Below are positions 32,703-44,694 of a DNA stretch of 63,314 nt, in pieces (position 1 is the stretch's first letter; every line of letters starts with the position of its first letter). The position numbers and the translations under genes are program-made. The notes under the pieces were generated by a model. That model was not told the origin of the DNA, ran no database searches, and worked only from the letters and a program-made list of their open reading frames with translations. This DNA comes from Ganoderma boninense (lineage: Eukaryota > Basidiomycota > Agaricomycetes > Polyporales > Polyporaceae), in assembly GCA_002900995.3 (NCBI GenBank), contig PJEW03000022.1:1-63314 (forward strand), given 5' to 3'.

Positions 32703-35700
32703 TCACTCATAATCATCTCCGCATTTGTACACGTCAGAGGCTTCATCAACCTCCACGTACTTTGGTTTTATCCGTCTACCTGGCTTCATGGAATAGTTCC
32801 CTTGTTGTCTGCGAGATGAGGGGCCTGCGACCGGCTCCAACCTCGCCTCCTTGCGCTTATGAGGGCGTGTCACTGTCGTATGATCACTGTCTTCAATAGA
32901 TTCGACGTTGCGTGCCTGAGAGACGAGCTCCCCAAGTTTAATCCGGAACGAAGTTATGCCAAACGTGTCGTTCCGGATCGCGTGCAGGGCGTTCTTGAAA
33001 TGTCCGTTGTTTTGGTAACGGGCGAATTGTCTTTGACAGGCTACGCAATCATTGACCCATTCGGCACGGCGGTTGACGAAAAGACCAACGACGGTGGTGG
33101 TTATCTTCTTGTTCTGGGAACGCCCGGGTGCTGAATCATCAGTAGTACCTAGATCCATTATCGCGGTGATAGTCTTGATCCACTGGAGTAAATTTTTGGC
33201 GCTGCGCGATGCTCGTTTTGGAGTGTTGCGAATCTCGATGACAGTCTTGTGGCGATCCCACGCCTGTCCGTCTGTCATAGCCAGCCACTCCAGGATATCC
33301 ACCTGAGCTTGGTCTTTTGGGGCCAATTCCGCCTCTTCGGAGGGCAGTGGAGAACTAGCTTCGTCGTTGGACAGCAGTGAACGTTTGGGGGAGGCTGGTT
33401 TACGCTTCTTGTTCTCGTGGCCTATTTGGGCATTAGCACAGGCTGATGATACCGCTGAGTAACATGAGTATACCTTGGCAAGAGAAACTCGCAGACTCCT
33501 CGGACTCGGACGACAGCAGTCTCCGTGAACGTTTGGATGATAGGTCACCGTGAGTGCTCAAGGGCACGCCGGTGGAACCTGATACCTGGGAGGAGATTAC
33601 CGGTAGAGGAGGGGGTGCGACAAGGGCGGCAAATGGAGACAACGAGGGGCATATTCTTGCAGGATTTCTAGGTGTAGACTCGGGCAGAGCCCAAGGTGCG
33701 AACGGAATGGGAGAGATTCGCTGGGCACGCTCCTTGCCTTTGGCGGTGGAGGTAGTCGCAGCACCATGAACCGAGGGTGCAGAACGGGTTGGCTTCGGCT
33801 GTGATGGCATCACAACCCTCGACGCCTGGGTACCAGCATGCGCATTTGCCCTGGACTGATTCGCAGGAAGCACAGTTTGATCACTGCGCCTGAGCAGCTC
33901 TGCAGTACCCGAGGGCGCTCCATGCAAAGACCCGAGTCCGGCGGCGTCCAAATGACCCTCTAGGAGACCTTCTGCGAACGTTAGCCTATCCATGAGGAGC
34001 CTCGCCAGGCGCTCGATCTCCTCATCCTTCTGTCTTTGGACGATGGCCACCTCATCCTCCCAGTGCCTTCTAGCCAGATGTCGGGCATCCAGAGACGTCA
34101 TGACCTGATCATGTCTCACTGCCAAGTAGTCTTCGTCCCAAACATTTCCACGCAGTGCACGGCGCTCTGCTCATTTCTTGCAACCAATCTGCTGCCTGGT
34201 CAAACGGGCGGCGTAATCCGAACCTTCATCCGCAGTAGTGCCTGCATCCGATTTGGGCCGGGGCAGCGCTTCCGGTGCTGTGACATTTGGCTGCACAAGA
34301 ATTGGTAAGTGTCATGTCCACAGTTCGTAGATGTGCTGTCGAAACCAGCTCACCACATCCAACGTGAAAACCATCGAAAAGTTAGCCTGGAATATTTGAG
34401 GATGAATGCTTGCAGGATTGAAAGGATGCAGTTGGACCTCGTTGACACCTGGGGCGAGCTCGATGATGGCCCTATCTTGTATGCGTGCCAGCCGCAAATC
34501 GAAACACTCATCTCCATACTCGATGGGAATGTGGAGAAGTGCTGGTGCAAGACGCTCAGTCAAATTGCACATATGCTTGAAAGACACCGACCTACCGTCC
34601 TGAATTCCGCATGACTCTGCCAGCTTCTGGCTGATTGTTGTAGAACCTGCAACGACAATGCGACGCACGCGGTCAAACTTCATCGGCACATCCTAGAGAT
34701 GGATAATGATGGGGTGGCCGGATTGGGGGCATGGCGGACGCCGGTCCCGACCGAATGCTATTATGTCAGCGGTGCTATGCCACACTCGAGTGCACGACCA
34801 TGCAGGATGGCCACTTCTCACGAGCTTGTAATGATGCGGCTACACCGACTATGTTTAGCATGTGCCAGTAAGCAACATCAGGTTGTACCGACCGGTGCCT
34901 CAGCCAGCAAGTGTTGGTATTCTACCATAGAATCAGAGTCCTTGACGGGAAAGTCGAGATCGTCGGTGACGGAAACACTGGAGATTGACCTGCTCCCATC
35001 AGAGGAATCCTCTTCGCCGCTGTCGACATAAGGGCCGTCCACCTGTTTAAATGACTTATTGATCAAGCTCGAAATGCATGAGCAGAAAAGGAATCTTACG
35101 AATCCGCATGCTCGCAACGCTGACCATAATAGCTCATCATCAGTGTCCGCGGTCCCATCCGGCAGGCCGTCAGAGTCGTTGTCCGAGAACTGACGACTCT
35201 GTGCTCTAGCAGCGACCTTCAAAACCCCGTTTTAGTGGTCGAAACACAGTGTAGTTAAGATTCACCGTACTTTAATCGCAGGAATAATGTTTTCGTCTTC
35301 GGAGCCCTGCTCCGATGACATCACCCCAATGTCTCGTTCATCATCCCCATAATGCCCAATATCCTCGGGTTCTTCATCTGAATGAGCATCCAGATTATGG
35401 ATGACATTGTTAGCGTCGTTTGAGAGCTCTGTAGGTGTAGGTTGAAATTATTCTATTAGTCTCACCAAATGGCCCCCCGTGCCGACGCTCAAGCTTACCA
35501 GCCAGATTGGTACCTGATTGCACACGACATGTGTCTTCATCCTCATCGTGGGGCAATGAGCTCAAGTCTGACATGTCATATTGGGAGCTCATCGCGGACT
35601 ACAGTTATGAATCAGCATCAAGCCTCCGAACATAAACGTAAAATGCATACCACCTCATAGGGTATTTGCACCCTACCCTCGACGACCTCATTGTAGACTG

Positions 35701-36102
35701 CCATGTCGACATTTGTATAGTGCACTGGGACCGAAGCAATCTCCGCACTCTCCTTGTATTCCTCCCCCTGGTCGAACCAACCTTGGACCCTCTCCCAATT
35801 GACAGATAGCTCCTCGTCAATCAACCGCCCGACAATGTGCTGGCGACTACATCCACATATGTCCTGCCCTCTTAGGCTAGGGAGCCGCTTCCAAGCACGG
35901 AATAAGGTCTTCGTTTCAAACATGACGTTAAACGAAACGACAACATAAACACAATGAATATAACTACCTCCAAGACGGTAGCCGGGACGTTCTCCCTGAC
36001 AAACGTGCATTACCATGGGTCAATATGGAACTGACGGCGAGCGAAACTGACGTACAGGTCCCTAGCAGTGATATGAGTTTGTTGCTCAGTGTTATCCTGC
36101 AT
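32703..36102 (-). pseudogene. large multi-exon hypothetical protein with one internal stop
   Basis: A chain of exons on the minus strand joins through canonical introns: the start at 36102 (MQDNTEQQTHITARDL), then PATVLETLFRAWKRLPS, an acidic linker (EDENIIPAIK, DNDSDGLPDGTADTDDELL, DSGEEDSSDGS), a globular segment (KFDRVRRIVVAGSTTIS to VNEVQLHPFNPASIH), a long charged helix (WEDEVAIVQRQKDEEIERL), a Ser/Pro-rich linker, and a C-terminal helical region ending at 32703. At about 34172 a TGA interrupts QQIGCKK-stop-AERRALRGN where CGA (Arg) would fit. So it is either a pseudogene by CGA to TGA change or two shorter genes (the downstream ATG is in MTSLDARHLARRHW). Domain unknown to me; exon borders near 34700-34880 are uncertain. 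Confidence 0.5.
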
Positions 36103-36514
36103 ATTGCAAGGCTTTGGGACCCACAGAAATGCCCTGAAGTTTAATGACTTCAAGGACGAGGTTTCGAAGGCGGTGAAGAAGACGGCAACCCAAATGTCGC
36201 AGCTGAGCGCTGATGTCTAATACAGCATGGAACCATTCTTGCAAGCTAGATCCAAGGGCGACAATCAGAATATCAAGGACATGGCCGCTGGGTCCAGAAG
36301 AGTGGTACTGACATCCAGGAACACGTTAGCGCAAGATGTGGGAGACCGGTCGAAGCTAGAGTGGTACTCGTGTAGCCAATCGTAGATTGTCGGAACTGAC
36401 ATCCGAAAATCACACAATCAGATTAGGCAAAATAGAACCAGCGGGGTCAAACAACACCCGAGGCCCTAGGGCCCTGGAAAGTTCTATATTGGACATGGGA
36501 TTGCAGATTAATGG
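36103..36514. other. intergenic, nothing recognised
   Basis: No feature recognised between two minus-strand genes. Confidence 0.4.
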
Positions 36515-37204
36515 CTACAAAGCATCATTCTGTTTTCGGTACCACCTGACCAACTCTTTCCATTCTCCCTTGGGTGTGCGTCGCGCATCAGTAAAGTGCG
36601 CCCTCACCCCAGCAGTCTCACAGGCTGTGCGCCACACCCGGAGATTGTCATTGACTGTGTTCTTTTTGTAATCCACCTTGAAGGCCTCTACGAATGCGGC
36701 AGGGTGTTTGAGTCGCTCGAGTCCATCCTCGTACTGTTGCATAAGATCAAAGCCAGCAGCCATATCACATACATACTTGAGTGGCCACCCGGATGCACTA
36801 GGGCCCCGAGGTGCGGGACCGAAAGCCAGAGCAGGGAGCGAGGCCAATGAAGACGTCGATGCACTCCCAGAAGCTGGTTCCGTGTGAGCAACTGATGGTG
36901 GCGCAAAAAGTGCAGGGAGTGGTGTGTGCCCTGGCATGTTCCAGATGTCGCGAGGGACGGCTGTTCCTATCGTGGAGGGGGACAGCCACAACTCATCAAT
37001 ATGAGAGCTGTATGTAGGGGTTGGAAATGAAGGAGCCAGAGATAAGAAGTGACTGCCAGAACTAGGTGTTGCTGGAACTGAATCCCTATCAATTCCGAAG
37101 GGTCAGCCATATCATTATTGCGAGAACAACAAGACACATGCACATACCCGACACTTGACCCAGGGGCAGACCAGTCACCAATAGGAAATCCATCGTTATC
37201 GCGC
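36515..37204 (-). pseudogene. 3' part of GRF-like zinc-finger gene, cut off by Gypsy element 2
   Basis: Two exons are visible on the minus strand: NDGFPIGDWSAPGSSV up to donor GTATGT, then from acceptor TTGATAG a Ser/Pro-rich linker and a conserved C-terminal helix region (SGWPLKYVCDMAAGFDLM, DNLRVWRTACETAG, KGEWKELVRWYRKQ), stop TAG at 36515-36517. The exon on the right is cut where the 5' LTR of Gypsy element 2 begins (37205). The upstream half of what I infer to be the same gene lies beyond the 3' LTR at 59235-61217: the frame EPRMGGGN on that side joins NDGFPIGDW on this side. I recall this C-terminal motif ending fungal proteins that begin with a GRF-like finger, which supports one gene; the join itself is inference. 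Confidence 0.6.
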
Positions 37205-37913
37205 TGTAGAGGTCCACGATCGCCCTGACCTCTATTTTCGCACCTACGCCCACTACTGTCACGCTCCGCCGCGTGCCCCATTCCCGCGGTGCCATCCAAC
37301 CTACGCGACTCCTTCCGGCGGCGAGCTCGCTCCCCGACGTAACTCTCCCATCCAACACAGGTGTATAGGTGACCGCCATGTCGCGGCGGTCCCAGCGCAC
37401 TAATAGCGGTTGAAGGCAGCTCGGTCGGTGCGGGTACTTTGGCGCGGCGTTTGGTAGAACTCGGCGTGGCGTGGCAGGCACGCGGTGGTCGGAAGAGGCG
37501 CGGTACTCGATAAGGACGACGGGATTTGGCTTCCAAGCAGCGGGACCGTGTGCCCGGTTGGAGCCGAGCCCGGCGAGGCCTGGTATATGAATAGCAGGTA
37601 TGGCGATTGGACGAGAGGGAGCGTGGGCGCAGCAACAAGAGGGCGCGACCGCGCGAGGAGTTCCAGTAGCGTAGTTGGCCGTTTGTTGGACTGTTGAGTA
37701 GACGACCCTGTACTTAGTTCGAGCGGAGGTGTGGCGAAACTCAGGTTACGTTCCCCCTCGGTTCAGATTTCGTTCGCCAGTCTTCGCGTCCGTCGACAGA
37801 AGCTTTCGCGTTCAGAAGTCGTCCGCACGCTGTCGCACCAGTAGCAGACCCAGTGTGATACGTTACCTCCGCTACGTTCCACAAGTCTTTGCGCTTGACC
37901 GCTACGCCGCGCA
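37205..37913 (+). repeat. 5' LTR of Gypsy element 2
   Basis: 709 bp, starts TGTAGAGGTCCACG and ends CTACGCCGCGCA. About nine differences from the 3' LTR, most of them C/T or G/A at CpG sites. Confidence 0.9.
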
Positions 37914-38056
37914 GTGTTACGGACGCATAGTAAGCAGGCTTACTACATCTATACTTTTCCCTTTCATTACTAAAGACCTATTACATTAAGGAGTAACCAC
38001 GTACATGGCACCCAGGATACAGCACAGGGACCACAGCCCACAGTAACCAAGTAACA

Positions 38057-38156
38057 NNNNNNNNNNNNNNNNNNNNNNNNNNNNNNNNNNNNNNNNNNNN
38101 NNNNNNNNNNNNNNNNNNNNNNNNNNNNNNNNNNNNNNNNNNNNNNNNNNNNNNNN
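38057..38156. other. assembly gap (100 N)
   Basis: One hundred Ns. The round number suggests a gap of unknown true size. The missing piece should contain gag and the active-site half of the protease of Gypsy element 2. Confidence 0.95.
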
Positions 38157-39475
38157 GGGTATGATCACCGTTCACCTCCAAGTATACATCATCCGCAACG
38201 CGTCGTACGACGTCCTACTCGGCCGGCCTTTCGAGTCGTTCCTCAGCGCGAAAGTCGAGAACCGGACGGACACGGAGCAGTTAATCACGGTGCGCTGCCC
38301 GAACACCGACATCACGGTGACGATCCCTACGTACGTGCGCGGCGAGCACCCAGCCCCTTCGCCAGTGCAGATACTGGGTTTTCAAGACTAGAGGAGTTGG
38401 TTCCAGACGAAGACGGTTTGTCGGCGTTCGTGATCGAGTTTGACCAAGACACCGAAGAAGCCGCCTTCGTCGTGTATACCCCGCTGCCTGACAAGGACAG
38501 CTCCTCTACTGCCGCTGCTTATTTATTGTCGTGCGATCCAGATCAAATTTCTCGTCCTCCCTACTCAGTCTCTCCGTCCTTCATGCGCTGTCACCGCATG
38601 GCGCTAGCGACCGCGACCGTAGCGGTTCAGCCTACACCACCGCCGGCCCCAGAAAACAGCAAAACCCACGTCGACGATCCGAATAGATGCGCTAGCGACT
38701 CGGCTCCTTCCCGTCTCTCTCCGGCTCTCATCTCCAATCTCTATTCCATGTACGACACACTAGACCGCGCAGATGAGGCGGTTTCGACCGCCGACGATGC
38801 CGATATTCTCCTCTCTACCAAGAAAAAGTACAAGCCGGTCGCACTGAAGGTCAAGCCTCTGCAAACAGAGCTCCCAGAACACTTCCGCATCCAGCGCCGC
38901 ATAGTTGGCGACCCGCTCGCCGACTTGCCGCCACTGGACCCCAACCCGCCGCCGTTTCGACCCGGCGCGCGCGATACACCGCGGAGCGTCGAGCGGCGAT
39001 GCACGACGTTCACGCTCCGTTCCTCAATCCGGCAGAGCTAGCGATCCTCGACGACCTTATTCTCAAACAGGAGTTGGGCCTCGCGTGGGATGACGCCGAG
39101 TGCGGTCGTTTCCGCGCGGACTTCTTCCCGCCAGTCGAGATCCCGATGGTTCCGCACAAGCCGTGGGTGCTGAAGAACATTCCAATTCCGCTGGGGCTAT
39201 ACCGCGAGGTCTGCAACATCATCCGGAAGAAGATCGACAGCGGCGTGTACGAGCCTTCGAACTCGTCGTACCGGTCGCGCTGGTTCTGCGTGCTCAAGAA
39301 GGATGGCAAGAGTCTCCGAATCGTCCAGTCTCGAGCCGCTCAACGCGGTCATGATCCAGCACTCGGGCGTGACGCCAATTCCAGAGCAGCTCGCTGAGCA
39401 ATTCACGGGGCGGCCGTGCGTCGGTTTACTCGATCTCTTCGTCGGATACGACGAGCGGGAGATAGCGGAGTCGTC
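38157..39475 (+). pseudogene. pol: Gypsy element 2 pol, part 1: protease end and RT start
   Basis: It begins inside the aspartic protease C-terminal half (IIRNASYDVLLGRPF, then ITVRCPNTDITVTIPTYVRG), runs through a variable linker, and enters RT (MHDVHAPFLNPAELAILDD, YEPSNSSYRSRWFCVLKKDG, then SGVTPIPEQLAEQF and LLDLFVGYDEREIAESS). Frame changes near 38390, 38970 and 39330 show small indels. The RT sequence stops exactly at the 9-bp duplication GGAGTCGTC where the foldback element is inserted. Confidence 0.85.
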
Positions 39476-41823
39476 AGCAGCTGTGGTGCTCCTAATGCAT
39501 TATTAACCGGCTAATGCCTGGGGACTTAATACAACATTAACCGTCAGTATTCCTAATGCATTACAATGCCCCGGGACAATGCCCGGAACTTCCTAAAAGG
39601 GATGGGGGCTCCCGGAGGCACCGGTTCAAGCCCCACTGTGCGCATTTTTTGCTTATCTTGTTAGATAAGAGAGATCTAAGAGTCCGGAAGGGCGCTTTTT
39701 TGCTTATCTCTTAGATAAGAGATATCTTGCATCTCCCATCAATCAGGGCCTCCCCCATCAATCAGGGCTTCTTCCGGCTGCCTCTACCAACCTCCTGGCT
39801 GTGCACCCCCAATTAGGCAGGTCCCTCCTGTACTGGCAGGCAGGGGACCTTCTGGGGGCTGCCCTGGGGCCAATACTGACCTGTTTACCTTCATTATAGG
39901 CTCATTTGGTTCGCATTTTTAATGGGCTTCAAATGTGTATAGCTGGACTGTCCCATATGTATGCACTCCTGTAGTATAGCCCATTTACTGTTCGCTCTAG
40001 GGGGTAGTAAATGGGCTGTATCTCGGCCGTTTCTTGGACGATCTGTACGCCTAAGGGCTCGTTAGAACCGTCTAATTAATGCGGTTCTAACGAGCCCTCA
40101 TGCGTACAAAACGGTCCACCCGTTGCCGAGTTATGGCTACACCTTCCTCCTACCCAGGAGAGCAGGTAGCCATATCTTGGGATTGGGTGGTCCGATTCGC
40201 TCCATCTTTGTTGCTGCTGGTAGATACATGCTCACAGACACTGGGATAGTGTTTAGAATAGTAATCTAGGCATTGCAAAAATGTTGATACTCGAAACACT
40301 AGCTGTAGGATGACTTTGCAGTGTTTGATAGCTGGAATTGGCAAATATTGGGCAAATTACATGCTCTCTTTTGCAACATGCTACTATTGCATACCTCTAG
40401 CCATGTACAAAATACCACACCCATACATCCAGTGGATAATTTACAACATATATATTGGTGTTTTTCACTGTGGTCATGATGTATATTTTTCCTTACCACT
40501 GCCCAGAGTACTAATAGTGCGATCAAAAGCATCTAAACAAGAGCTATCCAACCCAAAAACAATCATAGGAAACAGACCAGAAATGGGGAAGATATGGGTC
40601 ATGCATTGCCAGGGCTAGTTGGTGGTATACACAGCCTACAGTAAGACACCTCCGGAAAGTGTCTTAATCCAGCACCCAAGTGTCTTAAACTTATTGTTGT
40701 ACCCATATCTTCTTCAGTTCTGGGCTGATTCCTATGATTTTGGTACCGTTAGAAAGCCCTAGTTTATCACTTTCCAACAGCCTATCACATGTTGCAAAGT
40801 AAGGCAGTAATAGGGTATAGAAATGTGAACTATTGTTCAAACTATAAGTGGAATAGCAATGGTGTATGATGTCCAATGGCCATGGAATTTTGTGAGAGCA
40901 GTCAAGCACCATATACACATATACTACAAAGGCCAGCGCCCAGATGTGCCTTCAGGGAAAGACCATATTAAATACATTGCAATATAGCTGAGTCACCTAG
41001 TAATTGGCATGTGGACCATTCTACAAACAATATGGCATTGGTCTAGAAGCTATCCCAGTGTCTGTGAGCATGTATCTACCAGCAGCAACAAAGATGGAGC
41101 GAATCGGACCACCCAATCCCAAGATATGGCTACCTGCTCTCCTGGGTAGGAGGAAGGTGTAGCCATAACTCGGCAACGGGTGGACCGTTTTGTACGCATG
41201 AGGGCTCGTTAGAACCGCATTAATTAGACGGTTCTAACGAGCCCTTAGGCGTACAGATCGTCCAAGAAACGGCCGAGATACAGCCCATTTACTACCCCCT
41301 AGAGCGAACAGTAAATGGGCTATACTACAGGAGTGCATACATATGGGACAGTCCAGCTATACACATTTGAAGCCCATTAAAAATGCGAACCAAATGAGCC
41401 TATAATGAAGGTAAACAGGTCAGTATTGGCCCCAGGGCAGCCCCCAGAAGGTCCCCTGCCTGCCAGTACAGGAGGGACCTGCCTAATTGGGGGTGCACAG
41501 CCAGGAGGTTGGTAGAGGCAGCCGGAAGAAGCCCTGATTGATGGGGGAGGCCCTGATTGATGGGAGATGCAAGATATCTCTTATCTAAGAGATAAGCAAA
41601 AAAGCGCCCTTCCGGACTCTTAGATCTCTCTTATCTAACAAGATAAGCAAAAAATGCGCACAGTGGGGCTTGAACCGGTGCCTCCAGGAGCCCCCATCCC
41701 TTTTAGGAAGTTCCGGGCATTGTCCCGGGGCATTGTAATGCATTAGGAATACTGACGGTTAATGTTGTATTAAGTCCCCAGGCATTAGCCGGTTAATAAT
41801 GCATTACGAACACCACAGCAGGT
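39476..41823. mobile_element. 2.35-kb foldback / long-TIR non-autonomous DNA transposon
   Basis: Two outer arms of about 780 bp are almost perfect inverted copies (one visible change: GGCTCCCGGAGG versus GGCTCCTGGAGG), and the inner part is also a diverged inverted repeat, so the whole element is close to one giant palindrome centred near 40650. Ends are AGCAGCTGTGGTG at left and, inverted, ACCTGCTGTGGTG at right. The 9-bp sequence GGAGTCGTC flanks it on both sides (39467-39475, 41824-41832); removal restores RT codons ...AESSRDLTTFQ. It has no coding capacity. A GGTTCAAGCCCC B-box-like motif followed by T runs lies in both arms. Confidence 0.9.
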
Positions 41824-41832
41824 GGAGTCGTC

Positions 41833-43810
41833 TCGCGATCTCACAACGTTCCAAACGCCGTTCGGCGTGCATCACCTCGTGACGCTGCCCATGGGCTGGT
41901 CAAACTCCGTGCCGATCTTCCATGACGATGTCACGTTCATACTCCAAGACGAAATCCCCGCCTATACCGTCCCCTACATAGACGACGTGCCGATCAAAGG
42001 CCCCGAGACCGACTATCGACGGGCGGACGGGTCTTGCGAAACCATTGCCGTGAACCCGCTCATCCGGCATTTTGTCTGGGAGCACCTACAAGTGGTTAAC
42101 CGGATAGTTCAGCGCGTCCACTATGCGGGCGGGACGTTCTCGGGCAAGAAATTCCTGTCATGTGTCGAGGAAGGGATTGTCGTCGGGCACCGCTGTACGC
42201 CAACGGGGTGTCTGCCTGACCTGGAGCGTGTCGACAAGGTCTTGAGCTGGGGCGCATGCCGCGACCTGTCTGACTTGCGGGCGTTCCTAGGTACGATCGG
42301 CGTCGCGTGAATCTTCATCAAGGATTTCGCCAAACTCGCGCACCCGCTGGTGAACCTAACTCGAAAAGACGTCCCGTTCGTGTGGACCGTCGAGCAAGAT
42401 CGCGCAATGGACCTCATGAAGCAGCGCCTGCTCGATTCCCCGGCTCTCCACGCGATCGACTATGACTCTGACGCGCCAGTCATCGTTGGCGTCAACACGT
42501 CCTGGCTCGCTGTGGGCTTCCTACTTTGCCAGCAGGACCTCGCCAAGCCATCGGTCAGGTACTACAATCGTTTCGGCTCCATCACGCTCAACGCCCGGGA
42601 ACAGCGCTTTTCTCAGCCCAAACTGGAGATCTACGGTCTCTATCGCGCTCTTCGGGTGCTGCGTCTGTGGGTCATCGGAGTCCGTAACCTGGTCGTTGAA
42701 GTCGACACGCGGTACATCCAAGGCATGCTCACGAACCCAGATATCATGCCGACGGCGTCCATCAACCGGTGGATCATGGCGATTCATATGTTCCATTTCA
42801 CCCTCGTTCATGTTCCGGGCGAACGTCATGCACCTGACGGTCTCTCGCGCCGCACGCCGCAAGAAGGCGACGTCGCGCCCGCGGATGATGACTTCGACAG
42901 CTGGATCGACAACCTCTACGCGTTCACGGTCGAGTGTCTCCCACCGATACGACTCGGCAATGCTTGTAGTGAGGAGGTCGCGTTCCCGCTCGCCACTAGT
43001 TATCCGGGCCCCCAACAAGCGGAGATCTACTCGCTCGAGGAGCGAGGTGCAAGCGCCGCACCGCCGTATGAACAGTTCCCGCGGGCAGACCACGCGAAGG
43101 CGACGGACGCTCTCATGTCAAAGGTCGCGGACTATTTATGTACGCTGTGACGTCCGTCGGACCTGAGCGACAAGGCCTTCAAGTCGTTCCTCACGCTGGC
43201 GCTCCAATTCGGCATCGACGCGCAAGGCCAGCTCTGGCGGAAGGTTTCTACAGGGGCGCACCGCAAGTATCTAGCAGTCGACAAGCGGTCGGACGTCCTC
43301 CGAGAATTCCACGACCGCATCGGCCACCGGGGATTCTATGCGACGCGCTCGTTCGTGTGCGAGCGCTTCTGGTGGCCGGACATGCGCACGGACATCCAAT
43401 GGTTCATCCGGACTTGTCATCTTTGTCAAGTTCAGAAGACGACGCACGCACCGCCTCAATGCCAGGCAAATACAAGTATCTCGCCCATGCTCGCTGCGCT
43501 ACCACATCTTGGCCCGAAGCCCGTGCGCTCACAGCGGAGACGGCGAAGACGCTCGGCGAGTTCGTGTACCAAGACCTCTTGTCCCGATGGGGCACGCTCA
43601 GCGAACTGATCTCGGACAACGGCAAGCCATGGGTCGCCACGCTGGAGTACTTGGCGACCAAGTATCACGTCAATCACATCCGTATCTCGGGCTACAACTC
43701 CAGAGCCAATGGGGTCGTCAAGAGTCCGCACCATCCGACGCGCGATGCGCTGTACAAGGCGACGGAAGGAGATGCCACGGCGTGGCAGACCAAGCTTCAC
43801 TCTGTACTGT
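41833..43810 (+). pseudogene. pol: Gypsy element 2 pol, part 2: RT catalytic, RNase H, integrase start
   Basis: RT continues with FQTPFGVHHLVTLPMGW and catalytic YIDD, then RNase H and integrase HHCC (FHDRIGHRGFYATRSF, CHLCQVQK). In-frame TGA codons at 42308-42310 and 43148-43150 each replace an expected Arg (CGA). A deletion with frame change near 43460 has removed the start of the integrase core with its first catalytic Asp. The second Asp survives (SDNGKPW), but the Glu position reads Lys (NGVVKSPHH). It is cut at 43820 by the KDZ transposon. Confidence 0.85.
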
Positions 43811-43819
43811 GGGCTGACC

Positions 43820-44510
43820 ACCTGTAGTTTCCACCTATTGTAACAATATAACCTGTAGAGTGGTAATTGTGGTGTGTCTCTGTAGGGCTACTGTAAACAA
43901 TGCACAATACTGGCTATAGACAAACAATGCCCTACTGGCTTCTTGTAACAACAATTGTTACAATGATGCTGGGCTTTGTTAGAGCATTGTGAGTGCATCT
44001 GTGAGTTGTTAGAGGGTTGTTAGACTCTGAGTAAGCTTGGCTGTAGGCCTATTGTTACTGGATTGTTAAAATGCTGGTGGGTACATTTGGCAGGATTGTT
44101 ATTGGATTGTCAGATTGCAGACTGCTGAATTTTGCAGCGATTGTTACTAGATTGTCAGACTGTGGAAGCCTTCATTTTTCAGGATTGTTACTGGATTGTT
44201 AGCCTCTTTGCAGACCACATTTTCTGCAATTGTTACTGGATTGTTAAACTGCACCTTGGCCGTGATTGTTACTGGATTGTTAGCCTCTGCAGACCGCGTT
44301 TCTGCAATTGTTACTGGATTGTTAAACTGCACCTTGGCCGTGATTGTTACTGGATTGTTATTGGGCAGCGTTTCACATGCATCCAGATTGTTACCTGATT
44401 GTTAGGGTGTTTGGAGATGACCATTTCTGCAATTGTTACCAGATTGTTTGGCCTCTAGCCTTCATTCATTGTTAAAACAACAGACCCCATTGTCAGTGCA
44501 ATTGTTTGTG
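43820..44510 (+). repeat. left terminal inverted repeat of KDZ transposon
   Basis: It matches 53270-54066 in inverse orientation over its outer 300 bp nearly base for base. The inner half is built of tandem units around ATTGTTACTGGATTGTTA with spacers such as AACTGCACCTTGGCCGT and GCCTCTGCAGACCGCG. This arm has about two full 78-bp units; the right arm has about four. Confidence 0.9.
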
Positions 44511-44694
44511 TATTGTTAAAGGAGACTACAAGCGAGATTGTTACTCCATTGTTACAAAAACAACACCCAATCTCAGCCAGGATTGTTTACATATTGTTAG
44601 AAACATGAGCAGCAGGAACACTTGCGAGAAGTTAAGTTGGTACCTTGAAATATATACAATAGAACAGTGGGATCATGTAGACTAACTCTGTATT

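Noticed and set aside
39476..41823. CRISPR-like or LTR interpretation of the repeated arms
   Set aside because: The arms are inverted, not direct, have no spacer pattern and are flanked by a 9-bp duplication, so a foldback DNA transposon fits.
44132..44405. Repetitive frame CYWIVSL... in the left KDZ end, and its longer inverse at 53332-53754
   Set aside because: The repeats are terminal inverted repeat minisatellite, open by chance because a 78-bp unit is a multiple of three.
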